The translations under genes were made by a program, and so were the position numbers. The notes under the pieces were generated by a model. The model saw only the letters and a program-made list of their open reading frames with translations. It was not told where the DNA came from and searched no databases. Of a stretch of 64,000 bases of DNA, positions 24,461 to 33,726 are shown in pieces. Position 1 is the first letter of the stretch. Each line of letters begins with the position of its first letter. Source of the DNA: an uncultured Lachnospiraceae bacterium (GTDB taxonomy: Bacteria > Bacillota > Clostridia > Lachnospirales > Lachnospiraceae); contig CAJTQI010000008.1 in NCBI GenBank assembly GCA_910578645.1, positions 1 to 64,000 on the forward strand, given 5' to 3'.

Positions 24461-26530
24461 ATGGAAAATCTTGTAAAAAAAGAAGGCAAGGAGAATACGG
24501 GCGATTTCCGTTCGGACAGCAATTTCCTGTTGGGTTATTTTGAGGAGAAGGACAATGGGCTGTACTACAGGTACGATGCGGAGCGTGTTATCGTTGAGCC
24601 TTGGGGAGACAATTCTTTGCGTGTGAGGGCTTCTAAGATGCCGCAAATGCCTCAGGAACTTTGGGCATTGGAGAAAAAACCGGAGAAGAATAACGCCAAA
24701 GTGGTAATCGGTGAATATTCGGCACAGATTACAAATGGCAAGATAAAAGCGGTGATTAATAATATCGGCAAAATCACTTTTTATAATCAAAAAGATGAAG
24801 TGCTCTTGGAAGAATATGTGCGGAACCGTGAGGATATGTTTGCCGATACGTGCAGCTCTCTTGAGGTGGAGGCAAGGGAGTTTAAACCGATTATCGGCGG
24901 TGACTATAAACTTACCATGCGGTTTGAATCCAATCCGGAGGAGAAGCTTTATGGTATGGGGCAGTACCAACAAAAGTTTCTGAATGTAAAAGGTGCGGAG
25001 TTGGAACTGGCGCACCGCAATTCCCAGGCCAGCGTACCTTTTGCCCTTTCCTCACTGGGATATGGATTTTTGTGGAACAACCCGGCCATCGGGCGTGTGA
25101 ACTTTAACAAGAACATTACAACCTGGGAAGTGCAGTCTACGAAGAAGTTAGATTACTGGATTACGGCGGGAGATACGCCCGCGGAGATTGAGGAGGCATA
25201 TGCAAATGCCACAGGGAAGGTACCTATGATGCCGGAGTACGGCATGGGATTCTGGCAATGCAAGCTCCGTTACCAGACCCAGGAAGAGCTGCTTGAAGTG
25301 GCGAGAGAATACAAGAGAAGAGGCATTCCGGTGGACGTAATCGTGGTTGACTTCTTCCACTGGCCCAAACAAGGCGACTGGCGTTTCGACGAGACTTACT
25401 GGCCTGACCCGGATGCCATGATTGCGGAACTCAAAGGGATGGGCATCGAACTGATGGTATCTATCTGGCCGATGGTAGATTACAAGAGCGAAAATTTTGA
25501 GGAGATGAAAGCCAAAGGCCTGCTCACCAGGGTGGAGAAAGGCCTTCGCATCGACAATGTTTATATGGGCAACACCATCCAATATGACCCGACGAACCCG
25601 GAAGCCAGGGAGTATGTGTGGGAAAAGGTGAAGAAGAACTATTATGACAAGGGCGTGAAAATTTTCTGGCTGGACGAGGCGGAGCCCGAATACAGCGTAT
25701 ATGATTTCGAGAATTACCGCTACCACTTAGGTCCCAATGTGCAGATTGGAAATGTTTACCCGGTGATGTATGCGCAGACATTTTTCGAGGGGATGCAGGC
25801 CCAGGGACAGGACAATATTGTCAATCTGCTGCGTTGCGCATGGGCAGGAAGCCAGAAGTACGGTGCGCTTGTATGGTCGGGGGACATTCATTCTTCTTTC
25901 CGGAGCCTGAGAAACCAGTTTGCGGCAGGACTAAATATGGGAATCGCAGGTATTCCGTGGTGGACGACCGATATCGGCGGATTTTTCGGTGGGAATATTT
26001 ACGACAAAGAATTTCATGAAGTGTTGGTTCGCTGGTTCGAGTACGGTACCTTCTGCCCGGTTATGCGGCTGCATGGAAACCGTATGCCTTATCAGCCCCA
26101 ATATGGAACCACAGGCGGCGCCGAATGTGTGTCCGGTGCGCCCAATGAAATCTGGTCCTATGGAGAAGAAGTATATGAGATATGTAGGATGTATATTGAA
26201 ATCCGTGAAGGCATGAGAGATTATGTGCGCAGTCTGATGGAGGCCGCCCATGAGAAGGGAAGTCCGGTGATAAGGCCGCTTTTCTATGATTTCCCGAAAG
26301 ACAGGCAATGCTGGGACAATGAGTCGGAATATATGTTTGGCCCGGATATCCTGGTGGCCCCGGTGATGGAGAAGGGGCAGGCCAAGAAAGAAGTATACTT
26401 GCCGGAAGGAGCGGTATGGACGAATGTTTGGACGAAGGAAACTCTTGAGGGCGGGCAGTGCGTGACGGTTGATACGCCTATTGAGCAGATTCCGTTGTTT
26501 ACAAGGAACGGATTTGTGCTGGAGGTATAA
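24461..26530 (+). CDS. Glycoside hydrolase family 31 (alpha-xylosidase/alpha-glucosidase)
   Basis: 689 residues, no signal peptide, so cytoplasmic. N-terminal beta-sandwich, then the catalytic barrel beginning around GFWQCKLRYQTQEELL. Nucleophile Asp405 in FWLDEAEPE; acid/base Asp475 in VWSGDIHSSF; further active-site residues in GIPWWTTDIGGFFGG and MRLHGNR. Removes terminal alpha-xylose or alpha-glucose from imported oligosaccharides; xylosidase is slightly favoured by the FWQCKLRYQ region, but this is uncertain. GGAG six bases before ATG 24461. Confidence 0.87.
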   Translation: MENLVKKEGKENTGDFRSDSNFLLGYFEEKDNGLYYRYDAERVIVEPWGDNSLRVRASKMPQMPQELWALEKKPEKNNAKVVIGEYSAQITNGKIKAVINNIGKITFYNQKDEVLLEEYVRNREDMFADTCSSLEVEAREFKPIIGGDYKLTMRFESNPEEKLYGMGQYQQKFLNVKGAELELAHRNSQASVPFALSSLGYGFLWNNPAIGRVNFNKNITTWEVQSTKKLDYWITAGDTPAEIEEAYANATGKVPMMPEYGMGFWQCKLRYQTQEELLEVAREYKRRGIPVDVIVVDFFHWPKQGDWRFDETYWPDPDAMIAELKGMGIELMVSIWPMVDYKSENFEEMKAKGLLTRVEKGLRIDNVYMGNTIQYDPTNPEAREYVWEKVKKNYYDKGVKIFWLDEAEPEYSVYDFENYRYHLGPNVQIGNVYPVMYAQTFFEGMQAQGQDNIVNLLRCAWAGSQKYGALVWSGDIHSSFRSLRNQFAAGLNMGIAGIPWWTTDIGGFFGGNIYDKEFHEVLVRWFEYGTFCPVMRLHGNRMPYQPQYGTTGGAECVSGAPNEIWSYGEEVYEICRMYIEIREGMRDYVRSLMEAAHEKGSPVIRPLFYDFPKDRQCWDNESEYMFGPDILVAPVMEKGQAKKEVYLPEGAVWTNVWTKETLEGGQCVTVDTPIEQIPLFTRNGFVLEV

Positions 26531-26573
26531 AGAAGAGGCAGACAGAACATGGAAAAAAGGGTGTGATGAGGGA

Positions 26574-27200
26574 ATGAAAAGAAGAGATGGCGGGAACATA
26601 TGGGGATTTGACGGGAGTTTCATGGCGTTTTGTGATAAACTTTTCGATGTGATGGTGTTGGGATTCTTATGGATTCTGTGCAGTCTTCCGTTTATTACCG
26701 CAGGTGCAGCCAGCGCGGCATTATATTATGCGGTGGTGAAATGCGTGAAGAATAATGAAGGGTATGCGGCAAGGTCGTTCTTTCATTCCTTCAGGCAAAA
26801 TCTGGTGCCGGCCACGTTTTTGTGGATTGTTTTTGCGGTGGCGTCGTTTCTTCTCCAGTTGAATATCGGGATTCTGTTACATAAAACAGACGGATATTTA
26901 GGCCTCTTCTTTATTGTGTTGTATGTGCTGTCGGGGGTGTATGTGACGGTGGCGGCCTGCTATGCTTTTCCCGCCTTATCCAGGTATGATATGCCTGCAG
27001 GGTGGATTTTAAAAATTTCTTTGTACATGGTAGTGCGTTATTTCGGGACGAGTCTGGTTTTGTTGTTGGTTTTGGCCTGTTTCGGGATGATAGTCTGGAA
27101 GATTCCGCTCCTTCTGTTTTTCATTCCGGGGGCGATGGCGTTTCTGATGTCGGAGTTTTTGGAAAAAGTATTGAAGAGACACGATGGCAGAAAATATTGA
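26574..27200 (+). CDS. YesL-like DUF624 membrane protein
   Basis: About 208 residues from ATG 26574; the longer frame from 26469 overlaps the GH31 end and lacks a ribosome-binding site. N-terminal pattern FMAFCDKLFDVMVLGFLWILCSLP followed by TAGAASAALYYAVVK is the DUF624/YesL signature; four to five membrane segments. Such proteins occur beside carbohydrate importers and YesM/YesN systems in Firmicutes; biochemical role not established. Last gene of the operon. Confidence 0.8.
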   Translation: MKRRDGGNIWGFDGSFMAFCDKLFDVMVLGFLWILCSLPFITAGAASAALYYAVVKCVKNNEGYAARSFFHSFRQNLVPATFLWIVFAVASFLLQLNIGILLHKTDGYLGLFFIVLYVLSGVYVTVAACYAFPALSRYDMPAGWILKISLYMVVRYFGTSLVLLLVLACFGMIVWKIPLLLFFIPGAMAFLMSEFLEKVLKRHDGRKY

Positions 27201-27208
27201 GATGAGAT

Positions 27209-27246
27209 ATGCGTCCGCTTGAAAATTGCGGGCGTATATTTTTATT
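27209..27246 (+). terminator. Rho-independent terminator of GH31 operon
   Basis: ATGCGTCCGC (27209-27218) pairs with GCGGGCGTAT (27228-27237, with GU pairs) and leads into a T-rich run. Confidence 0.75.
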
Positions 27247-27289
27247 CTACAGTAAATTTAGCACATACTTTTCTCGTTTGTATATAATA

Positions 27290-27319
27290 TTGACATGAAA
27301 ATAGAAGAAAAGATATAAT
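27290..27319 (+). promoter_or_regulatory. Consensus sigma-A promoter for hybrid kinase
   Basis: Perfect TTGACA (27290-27295), 18-base spacer, perfect TATAAT (27314-27319), 58 bases before the kinase start. The strongest promoter seen in the window. Confidence 0.8.
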
Positions 27320-27376
27320 AATTCCACAGAATATTTTGGTTATAATTTGTATAAAGCAACAGAATGGGGATTAGGG

Positions 27377-29950
27377 ATGAAAAGACAGCGAGACAGAAAA
27401 AAGATGGATAAAGGAATACCTTTACTTCTTTCTGTTATTTTGGTTTTCTGCATATTGGGTGGCGTGGTATTTACGGTGGCGCGGAAGATATCGGTGCAAA
27501 TGTCAGACTCGGCGATACAGAATCTGAGTGAAAGCCTGAATTTGGTTAAATCTACGATAGAGGTAATTCTGAATAAGGAAGCCGAATATCAGAAACTTAT
27601 GGCAAAAGAAATTGCAAGAGCTCAGAATCCGGAGGAATATATTATTTCCTACGACAAAAACAAAACGATGGTAAAGATATCGTTAATCCGGTCGGGGGAA
27701 ACGGAAGGTATGTCCAACACAGGGGAGACATTTACGGAACAGGGACTGGACTTTTCCGTCGGCGCTATGATAGACGGATTGGAAGTTTCCCAGTCTTATA
27801 TGAACTATATGGGAACATGGGCATATACTATAAAATGTCCTGTTATCAAGGATGGACAGGATATCGCATCGCTTTATGTTGAATATATTTATGACTCTTT
27901 AGACGATTCTCTTCCGGAGGGATTTTATAATAAGAAAGCAATGCTTTATATTATGGATGCAAAGACAGAGCGCTTTGTGTTAAAGCCCAAAGGAATGGGG
28001 GAACGGGACGCAGGGCATTTGAACCTGACAGATTTCTATAGAGCCAACGACATTCGTGAGGACGAATTGAGGGATGAAGTCTCGGAGTGTCTGGAAAATG
28101 GCAAGAACTTTATGTTCCATCATGATATCAGGGGGAAAAGCTCATTAAATTATATGTGGGCGGTAAACGGTGGGACGATTTATCTGATAGGATATGTACC
28201 GATTGAGGCAATCCAGCAGGAAGGAAAGACGGTGAACCAGAACATACTGGTGGTGGTTGCCGTTATGCTGATTGCGTTTTTTCTGTGCTGCCTGATTTAT
28301 TATTTCAACCAGAGGCAACAGAATAAAATCAGGAAAGAACAGGAGGCGGAGAGAGAAATTCATAATAAACAGTTGGCAGAGGCATTGCAGGCGGCACAGA
28401 TTGCAAGCAACTCAAAGACCATGTTCCTCTCCAATATGTCCCATGACATCCGTACACCGATGAATGCGGTGATTGGGTTTACGACATTACTTGCCAAGGA
28501 TGCGGAAAACCCGGACAAAGTAAGGGAATATACGAAGAAAATCATGGCTTCCGGACAGCATCTGCTCAGCCTGATTAATGATATTTTGGATGTGTCTAAG
28601 ATTGAAAGCGGAAAAGTTGTCCTGAATGTGGAGGAGTTTACTTTGAACGACCTTGTGTCGTCGGTGGATGCGATTGTCCGCCCTATGGCGAAGGCAAGGA
28701 AACAGCAATTCCACGTTGAGGTGACAGGTATTGTCCACGAACACTTGATGGGGGACGAGACGAGGATTAACCAGGTACTGATTAATCTTTTGTCAAACGC
28801 CGTGAAATATACGCCGGAGGGCGGCAATATCTGGTTTAGAATAATCGGTTTGAAACAGCGTTCCGCACAGTTTGAACATATTAGGATTGAGGTAGAGGAC
28901 GACGGGTACGGAATGACGCCTGAATATCTGAAGACGATTTTCGATGCGTTTACCAGGGCGGAAAACAGTACGACCAATAAGGTTCAGGGCACCGGACTTG
29001 GCATGGCAATCACGAAGAATATTGTTGAGCTCATGGGAGGAACCATTGAGGTTTCCAGCGAGGTAGACAAAGGAAGTATTTTCCAGGTTGAATTGGAGTG
29101 CCGTATACCGGAAGGACAGGCAGACAGGCAATTCTGGGAAACAAACGGTATCTCCCGGATTCTGGCAGCAGGAGCCGATAAGGAAATTTGCAGAAACATT
29201 CAGATGCTTATGGGTAACGTAGGAGTGGCGGTGGATACCGTTCTCAGCGTAGATGAGGCGCTTGCAGTGATGCAGGCGGGCACCGGCGAAGAAAGCTGTC
29301 AGGTTGTTTTGTTAGACTGGAATGTACCGGATATGGATGGCGTTGAGACGGTAAAGAAAATCAGGGCAATCCTGTCCGATGCGGTTCCTGTGTTATTCCT
29401 GGCAGCTTATGATGTGGAGGGAATAGAGGAAGTTCTTCGCTTAGAAAATACAGGAATGTTATCTAAACCGTTTTTCGTGTCTGCCTTTAAGGAAAAGATT
29501 TTGGAAATACAGGCAGGAATAAGTGGTGACGCCAAGGAGAGGGAAGATGACAGAAGCCTAGAGGGCTTGTATTTTTTAGCTGCGGAAGACAACGAAATCA
29601 ATGCGGAAATCCTGAGGGAAATTTTGGCTATGGAGAATGCCGACTGTGAAATTGTAGAGAATGGGCAGTTGGCGGTAGAATGCTTCTCAAATTCGCAGGA
29701 AGGGCAGTTTGACGCAATTCTGATGGATGTCCAGATGCCGGTGATGAACGGATATGAGGCCACCAGGGCAATCAGAGGATTAGAGCGTAAAGACGCAGGA
29801 GAAATACCGATTATCGCCATGACGGCGAATGCTTTTCTGGAAGATGAGAAGGAAGCTTTGGCAGCCGGGATGAATGTCCATCTGGCGAAACCGATAGATG
29901 TGGAAATGTTAAAGCAGGTGATAAGGCAGTATGTGGAAAGAAAGGAATAA
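27377..29950 (+). CDS. Hybrid sensor histidine kinase with two receiver domains
   Basis: About 857 residues from ATG 27377 (TTG 27347 is an unlikely alternative). Membrane segments at about 14-34 and 287-310 flank an extracellular sensor of about 250 residues. Then HisKA with His356 in NMSHDIRTPMNAVIGF; ATPase motifs RINQVLINLLSNAVKYTPEGG, EDDGYGMTPE and GTGLGMAI; a first receiver with Asp647 (VVLLDWNVPDMDG) but lacking the N-terminal acidic pair, so perhaps inactive; and a complete second receiver (AAEDNEINAE, Asp784 in ILMDVQMPVMNG). No DNA-binding domain, so output needs another partner. The next gene overlaps by 20 bases. Confidence 0.9.
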   Translation: MKRQRDRKKMDKGIPLLLSVILVFCILGGVVFTVARKISVQMSDSAIQNLSESLNLVKSTIEVILNKEAEYQKLMAKEIARAQNPEEYIISYDKNKTMVKISLIRSGETEGMSNTGETFTEQGLDFSVGAMIDGLEVSQSYMNYMGTWAYTIKCPVIKDGQDIASLYVEYIYDSLDDSLPEGFYNKKAMLYIMDAKTERFVLKPKGMGERDAGHLNLTDFYRANDIREDELRDEVSECLENGKNFMFHHDIRGKSSLNYMWAVNGGTIYLIGYVPIEAIQQEGKTVNQNILVVVAVMLIAFFLCCLIYYFNQRQQNKIRKEQEAEREIHNKQLAEALQAAQIASNSKTMFLSNMSHDIRTPMNAVIGFTTLLAKDAENPDKVREYTKKIMASGQHLLSLINDILDVSKIESGKVVLNVEEFTLNDLVSSVDAIVRPMAKARKQQFHVEVTGIVHEHLMGDETRINQVLINLLSNAVKYTPEGGNIWFRIIGLKQRSAQFEHIRIEVEDDGYGMTPEYLKTIFDAFTRAENSTTNKVQGTGLGMAITKNIVELMGGTIEVSSEVDKGSIFQVELECRIPEGQADRQFWETNGISRILAAGADKEICRNIQMLMGNVGVAVDTVLSVDEALAVMQAGTGEESCQVVLLDWNVPDMDGVETVKKIRAILSDAVPVLFLAAYDVEGIEEVLRLENTGMLSKPFFVSAFKEKILEIQAGISGDAKEREDDRSLEGLYFLAAEDNEINAEILREILAMENADCEIVENGQLAVECFSNSQEGQFDAILMDVQMPVMNGYEATRAIRGLERKDAGEIPIIAMTANAFLEDEKEALAAGMNVHLAKPIDVEMLKQVIRQYVERKE

Positions 29951-31277
29951 GAAATTGGGAATAAATAAAAGAAACAGTGTGTGTAAACTGGCGGCGTTTT
30001 GTTTGTCAGCTATTTCACTATTTACTTTGGCAGCGTGTGGAAATACACAAGAGCCAGGAGAGAACCTGGTTATAAATGAGGCAGATGACAGGCAGGCCGT
30101 AAGTATGTTCAGTCCCATGGAGAAGACAGAGGCAGGGGTTGGAAATGCCGCAAGGAGCGCTTCGGACCGCACTGTCATGATGGCAGAAGAAAAGCTGGGT
30201 GTGAGAGTAGATTACACAACTTACACGGCCGAGAATTACCAAGATAAAACATATGATGACGTAGCCCTTGACAGGGCGCGCAATGATATGGATGATATTT
30301 ACCTGTTAAACCCGGACACAATCCGTACGTTGGGCGAAGAGGGAAAGCTAATGGATTTGTCGAAGCTTGACTGCGCGAAGAACCTAAGAGATGTGGTGAA
30401 GATGGCCAATGTAGTGGATGGCAAATTGGTGGCGATTCCGCAGGAAGTGGTAGCTTACGGCTTGTTTATCAATAAGGATATGTTTGACCAGTACAATCTT
30501 GAAATGCCTGAGACGCCGGAAGAGTTTTTGGAGTGTTGCGAGGTCTTTAAAGAGAATGGGATTGAGACGCCCGTTGGCGCGAACAGGTGGTGGCTGGAAA
30601 CTTTCGTTTTTGCACAGGCATATGCAGATTTGTATAACGGCGGAAATACGGAAGCGGAGATTGCGGCTTTGAATAGCGGGGAAAGCAAATACAGTGATTA
30701 TATGCGGCCAGGATTTGAATTTCTGCAGGAAATGATTGACTGTGGGTATATTGATGCCAAGAAAGCGTATGTAAGTGAAGCTATTGAAGGAGAAGGGGCG
30801 GATTTCATGGCGCAGAAGACACCCATTGTAATGGCATACTGGGGTGCGGCCAACACGGATACGGCTTACGGAAAACCAGATTTTGATATGGTAATTATTG
30901 GATTTCCGTCTGGCCGTGGACAGATGCCGGTAGTGACTATGACGGGGTTTGCCGTGGGAGTAAATGCGGAACATGCTCAGGATGCGATGGAAACTTTGGA
31001 TGTAATGTTATCTGACGAGGCCCTTCAGGTTTACACGGAGATTAACCGTGTAATTTCGCCTTCCAAAAATGTTGAGGTGGATTGTATTCCTGCGTTGCAG
31101 CCGTTGAATGACAGAATAAAAGAGAATGTGTATGTCCTTGCCACCAACGCAAGCATGGACGTGGAACAGTGGGGAAATACGTGCCTGATAGTGCGGGAAT
31201 TGTTAAACGGCGCCACGGTGGATGAATGTATGGCGGAATTTGACAGGCTGCAGGAGGAAGCATTGAAAAGTAAATAA
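29931..31277 (+). CDS. Orphan extracellular solute-binding lipoprotein
   Basis: 448 residues. Signal peptide and lipobox (FTLAAC), then a family 1 solute-binding fold (INKDMFDQYNLEMPETPEEFLECC, TPIVMAYWGAA). The start overlaps the end of the hybrid kinase gene by 20 bases, so the two are translationally coupled. No permease gene is present on either side; tRNA genes follow. A binding protein without a channel next to a membrane kinase suggests that it presents a ligand to the kinase sensor domain, rather than serving transport; that is inference. Confidence 0.83.
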   Translation: MWKERNKKLGINKRNSVCKLAAFCLSAISLFTLAACGNTQEPGENLVINEADDRQAVSMFSPMEKTEAGVGNAARSASDRTVMMAEEKLGVRVDYTTYTAENYQDKTYDDVALDRARNDMDDIYLLNPDTIRTLGEEGKLMDLSKLDCAKNLRDVVKMANVVDGKLVAIPQEVVAYGLFINKDMFDQYNLEMPETPEEFLECCEVFKENGIETPVGANRWWLETFVFAQAYADLYNGGNTEAEIAALNSGESKYSDYMRPGFEFLQEMIDCGYIDAKKAYVSEAIEGEGADFMAQKTPIVMAYWGAANTDTAYGKPDFDMVIIGFPSGRGQMPVVTMTGFAVGVNAEHAQDAMETLDVMLSDEALQVYTEINRVISPSKNVEVDCIPALQPLNDRIKENVYVLATNASMDVEQWGNTCLIVRELLNGATVDECMAEFDRLQEEALKSK

Positions 31278-31312
31278 CCGGACCGGCAGACCGGAATGCT
31301 TTTTCGAGTGTG

Positions 31313-31413
31313 CATGACAAAAAATGCGGATATATGCCCTGGTTAAGTTCTTGCTGTGTAAGCGCCAATGGCACTTGGCGGCGTAGCGGGTTATGTTGAG
31401 GTTTTTTGTCATG
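31313..31413. repeat. 12-bp inverted repeat with inner hairpin, between binding-protein gene and tRNAs
   Basis: CATGACAAAAAA (31313-31324) and TTTTTTGTCATG (31402-31413) are exact inverted copies 77 bases apart. Between them CGCCAA/TTGGCG (31363-31380) forms a hairpin. The 31278-31571 gap holds no gene; besides this, a tRNA promoter is seen. Confidence 0.5.
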
Positions 31414-31471
31414 TGCAATCGGGAAGACAGGCTTATTAAATGAAAAAATAAAACAAAAATATAAAAATCTC

Positions 31472-31500
31472 TTGTCAAATATAACAAGGTATGATAAGAT
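31472..31500 (+). promoter_or_regulatory. Probable tRNA operon promoter
   Basis: TTGTCA (31472-31477), 17-base spacer, TAAGAT (31495-31500), about 70 bases before tRNA-Glu. Confidence 0.6.
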
Positions 31501-31571
31501 AATCTCCGTTAGGTTATCACTTAGACGGTAGCAGCATATTATATAGTAGAAGCGCCGGGAAGAAAAGACGA

Positions 31572-31643
31572 GGCTCCATGGTCAAGCGGTTAAGACATCG
31601 CCCTTTCACGGCGGTAACACGGGTTCGATTCCCGTTGGAGTCA
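31572..31643 (+). tRNA. tRNA-Glu (UUC anticodon)
   Basis: Acceptor GGCTCCA pairs with TGGAGTC (one GU pair), discriminator A. Anticodon loop CTTTCAC (anticodon TTC) on stem TCGCC/GGCGG; T loop GGTTCGATTCC. The 3' CCA is not encoded. Confidence 0.95.
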
Positions 31644-31681
31644 TTTGGTTGTAAGACCAAAATTTCTAATTTCATATTTAT

Positions 31682-31752
31682 GGTGACTTAGCCAAGTGGT
31701 AAGGCCCCGGTCTGCAACACCGTTATCGCCGGTTCAAATCCGGCAGTCACCT
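31682..31752 (+). tRNA. tRNA-Cys (GCA anticodon)
   Basis: Acceptor GGTGACT pairs with AGTCACC, discriminator T as is typical of tRNA-Cys. Anticodon GCA in loop TCTGCAAC; T loop GGTTCAAATCC. CCA is not encoded. 38 bases after tRNA-Glu, so cotranscribed. Confidence 0.95.
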
Positions 31753-31758
31753 TGCAAA

Positions 31759-31797
31759 AGACCTCGGGAAAATTTATTTCCCGGGGTCTTTTTTTAG
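31759..31797 (+). terminator. Rho-independent terminator of tRNA operon
   Basis: AAGACCTCGGGAAA (31759-31772) pairs over 14 positions with TTTCCCGGGGTCTT (one GU pair) and ends in a run of T. Confidence 0.93.
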
Positions 31798-31930
31798 TGT
31801 TTTGTCTGCTTAAGGTATTCTTAAGACTTTTTAGAGGCGGTTTAGAGATTGTATTGGTATTATTTGAGAATAAAAGCGGGCGGTACGTAAGGAGTGGCCG
31901 TCAGCAATAAACAGATGGAAGGAGAAAAGA

Positions 31931-32566
31931 ATGAAAAGGAAATTAAAAAAATGGGCGCTGATAATTGGTTTGGTGGGCATAATGGTATGCCCGGCGTACG
32001 GGTGTGGGAAGGCGCAAGAGGCTTTGGAGGAAGAAGCACAGTCGGATATCAAAGATGAAGAAGTGGAAAGCGATGCAGCGGACAGACAGCCTGACAATGA
32101 ATCTAAGGAAGCGCCTGAGGATGATGCACAGAGTCAGGATACATCTGAAAATGCCGGAAAAGAAGTTGAAAACGAAGATGGAAGCGAAACAAACGCAGCG
32201 CCCTCCGCAGACGGCACGGCATCTTCATGGGATAGTATAAACCCGGATTTAGAAGGAGATATTAAGGCGATAGACGGTATGCAGATTACTGTGATAGAAG
32301 CCGAGAAGTTTGAGGATGACAATGGAGGGGAAGTTATAGTATCGCCCGGTGAGGGAGGTGATGATTCGGATTTTAATAAGGTAACAGTTACATATGATGA
32401 TACGACCGTATTTTCTGTAAAGACCATTTATAACGGTGGAGAAAACTTTGATGTAAAAGATGCATCTACGGCCGATTTAACCGAAGGCCGGTTTGTGCAT
32501 GTCTGGGGAGATAAGCAGGCGGATGGGATAAAAGCAACTCATATCCGTATTGTGAAGGTGGAATAA
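31931..32566 (+). CDS. Putative secreted lipoprotein of unknown function
   Basis: 211 residues. Positively charged N-terminus, hydrophobic segment and probable lipobox (CPAYGC, Cys about 25). Residues about 30-95 are a highly acidic, Asp/Glu/Ser-rich low-complexity linker. The last ~105 residues form a compact beta-rich domain (GDIKAIDGMQITVIEAEKF ... FVHVWGDKQADGIKATHIRIV) with the look of a small OB-like barrel of the DUF5666 type; that similarity is weak. AGATGGAAGGAGAAAAG precedes the ATG. No clear functional partner nearby. Confidence 0.7.
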   Translation: MKRKLKKWALIIGLVGIMVCPAYGCGKAQEALEEEAQSDIKDEEVESDAADRQPDNESKEAPEDDAQSQDTSENAGKEVENEDGSETNAAPSADGTASSWDSINPDLEGDIKAIDGMQITVIEAEKFEDDNGGEVIVSPGEGGDDSDFNKVTVTYDDTTVFSVKTIYNGGENFDVKDASTADLTEGRFVHVWGDKQADGIKATHIRIVKVE

Positions 32567-32888
32567 CAGTAGGATTAGACGAAAATATGGTATAAGCAAA
32601 TAGCCGTTCTGCAAATAGTAGGAGGGCTATTTCTATTTGGCGCAGAACACTGCATTCAAACGGTTTTAAGATTAATTTAAGAGAATTTTAAGAATTTTTA
32701 GAGAAGGATTAAAGAAAGTCCTGCTATGATATAAAAAGTGCGTTAAAATGGTACATTTTAATTATTTTGTACGGTGTTAGAGAAACCTGGGAAATAAGTT
32801 TTGTACGTTTTGTTTTGGGTTTTATAGTCTTCTTGAAATTGGTCAACAGAGTATAATTGTATATAGTTGACACGGTAGGAGGATAGCT
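32567..32888. other. Intergenic region with interleaved stems
   Basis: 322 bases without a gene. Near the left end, AAATAGCC (32598-32605) can pair with GGCTATTT (32625-32632) and GTTCTGC (32606-32612) with GCAGAAC (32642-32648). The arms alternate, the order expected of an H-type pseudoknot or of two mutually exclusive hairpins. The remainder is AT-rich promoter-like DNA before the CPBP gene. Confidence 0.45.
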
Positions 32889-33644
32889 ATGTTTTCGGTA
32901 TTATTGTTCTGTATGCTTGTTTATTTGGGCTGTACTGCTTTTTCCGGTTACATGATAGTAAAGAAACTTAAATCGGCAGCGGTTACAGAGGCAGAGCGGA
33001 CATGGCATTATCAGGTTTCCTTTACACGGAATACGGTTTCCGGCGCATCTGTGCTGCTTATCGTGGGAGTTACACCTCTCACATGGGAACAAGTTGGTCT
33101 GTGTCCTGTCCGGTTTCAAATGGGGGAACATTTTGTTATCATGGCGGGTACATTTCTTGTCTGTGGTGTGTTTTTGGTGTTTGTTATCGGACGGACGGCT
33201 CTTTTGATGGCAAGCGGCGCCTATCGGGATTTTGTTTCCAAAGACTTGGAGGAGCGGGCAAAAAATGCCGGTCCGTATGGCCGTGTGGCTTGGCAATTGA
33301 TACCAAGAAGCAATTGGGAGAAAGAATGGTTTGTGATAGCGGCATTATCTGCAGGCGTATGTGAGGAGTTGCTGTTCAGAGGCTTTGGCTTGTGCATACT
33401 TAGGGGAATATGGGTGGACGCATCAGGTTTTTTGTTGGCGGTGGTGGCAGGATTTGGGTTTGGAGCGGTATATTTTTACCGTGGATTGAAGGGAGCGCTC
33501 AGGGCAGGAATTGCCGGTACCTTGCTTGGTTTTGTGTATCTGGGTGCACAGTCTGTCTATCCTTGCATGCTTGTTCATTTTATTCTGCATGTATTTTCGG
33601 TATTTTTGCATAATAACGTAAAGGCCGGGAACGTACGGATGTAG
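32889..33644 (+). CDS. CPBP-family intramembrane metalloprotease
   Basis: 251 residues, about seven predicted membrane segments. The family signature EELLFRG (EExxxR) is in the segment SAGVCEELLFRGFGL, with later conserved positions FGFGAVYFYRGL and a C-terminal histidine segment (CMLVHFILHVFSVFLHN). Members are Abi/CaaX-like proteases implicated in peptide maturation or self-immunity; target unknown here. AGGAGGATAGCT precedes ATG 32889. Monocistronic or followed by the TetR unit after 82 bases. Confidence 0.83.
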   Translation: MFSVLLFCMLVYLGCTAFSGYMIVKKLKSAAVTEAERTWHYQVSFTRNTVSGASVLLIVGVTPLTWEQVGLCPVRFQMGEHFVIMAGTFLVCGVFLVFVIGRTALLMASGAYRDFVSKDLEERAKNAGPYGRVAWQLIPRSNWEKEWFVIAALSAGVCEELLFRGFGLCILRGIWVDASGFLLAVVAGFGFGAVYFYRGLKGALRAGIAGTLLGFVYLGAQSVYPCMLVHFILHVFSVFLHNNVKAGNVRM

Positions 33645-33726
33645 GCGGTTTCGTTTAGACCTTCCATAAAACGGTCAACAGATATAAGATAGATTAGTTA
33701 AGCGGTTAATCAGCAAGGAGGATGAT

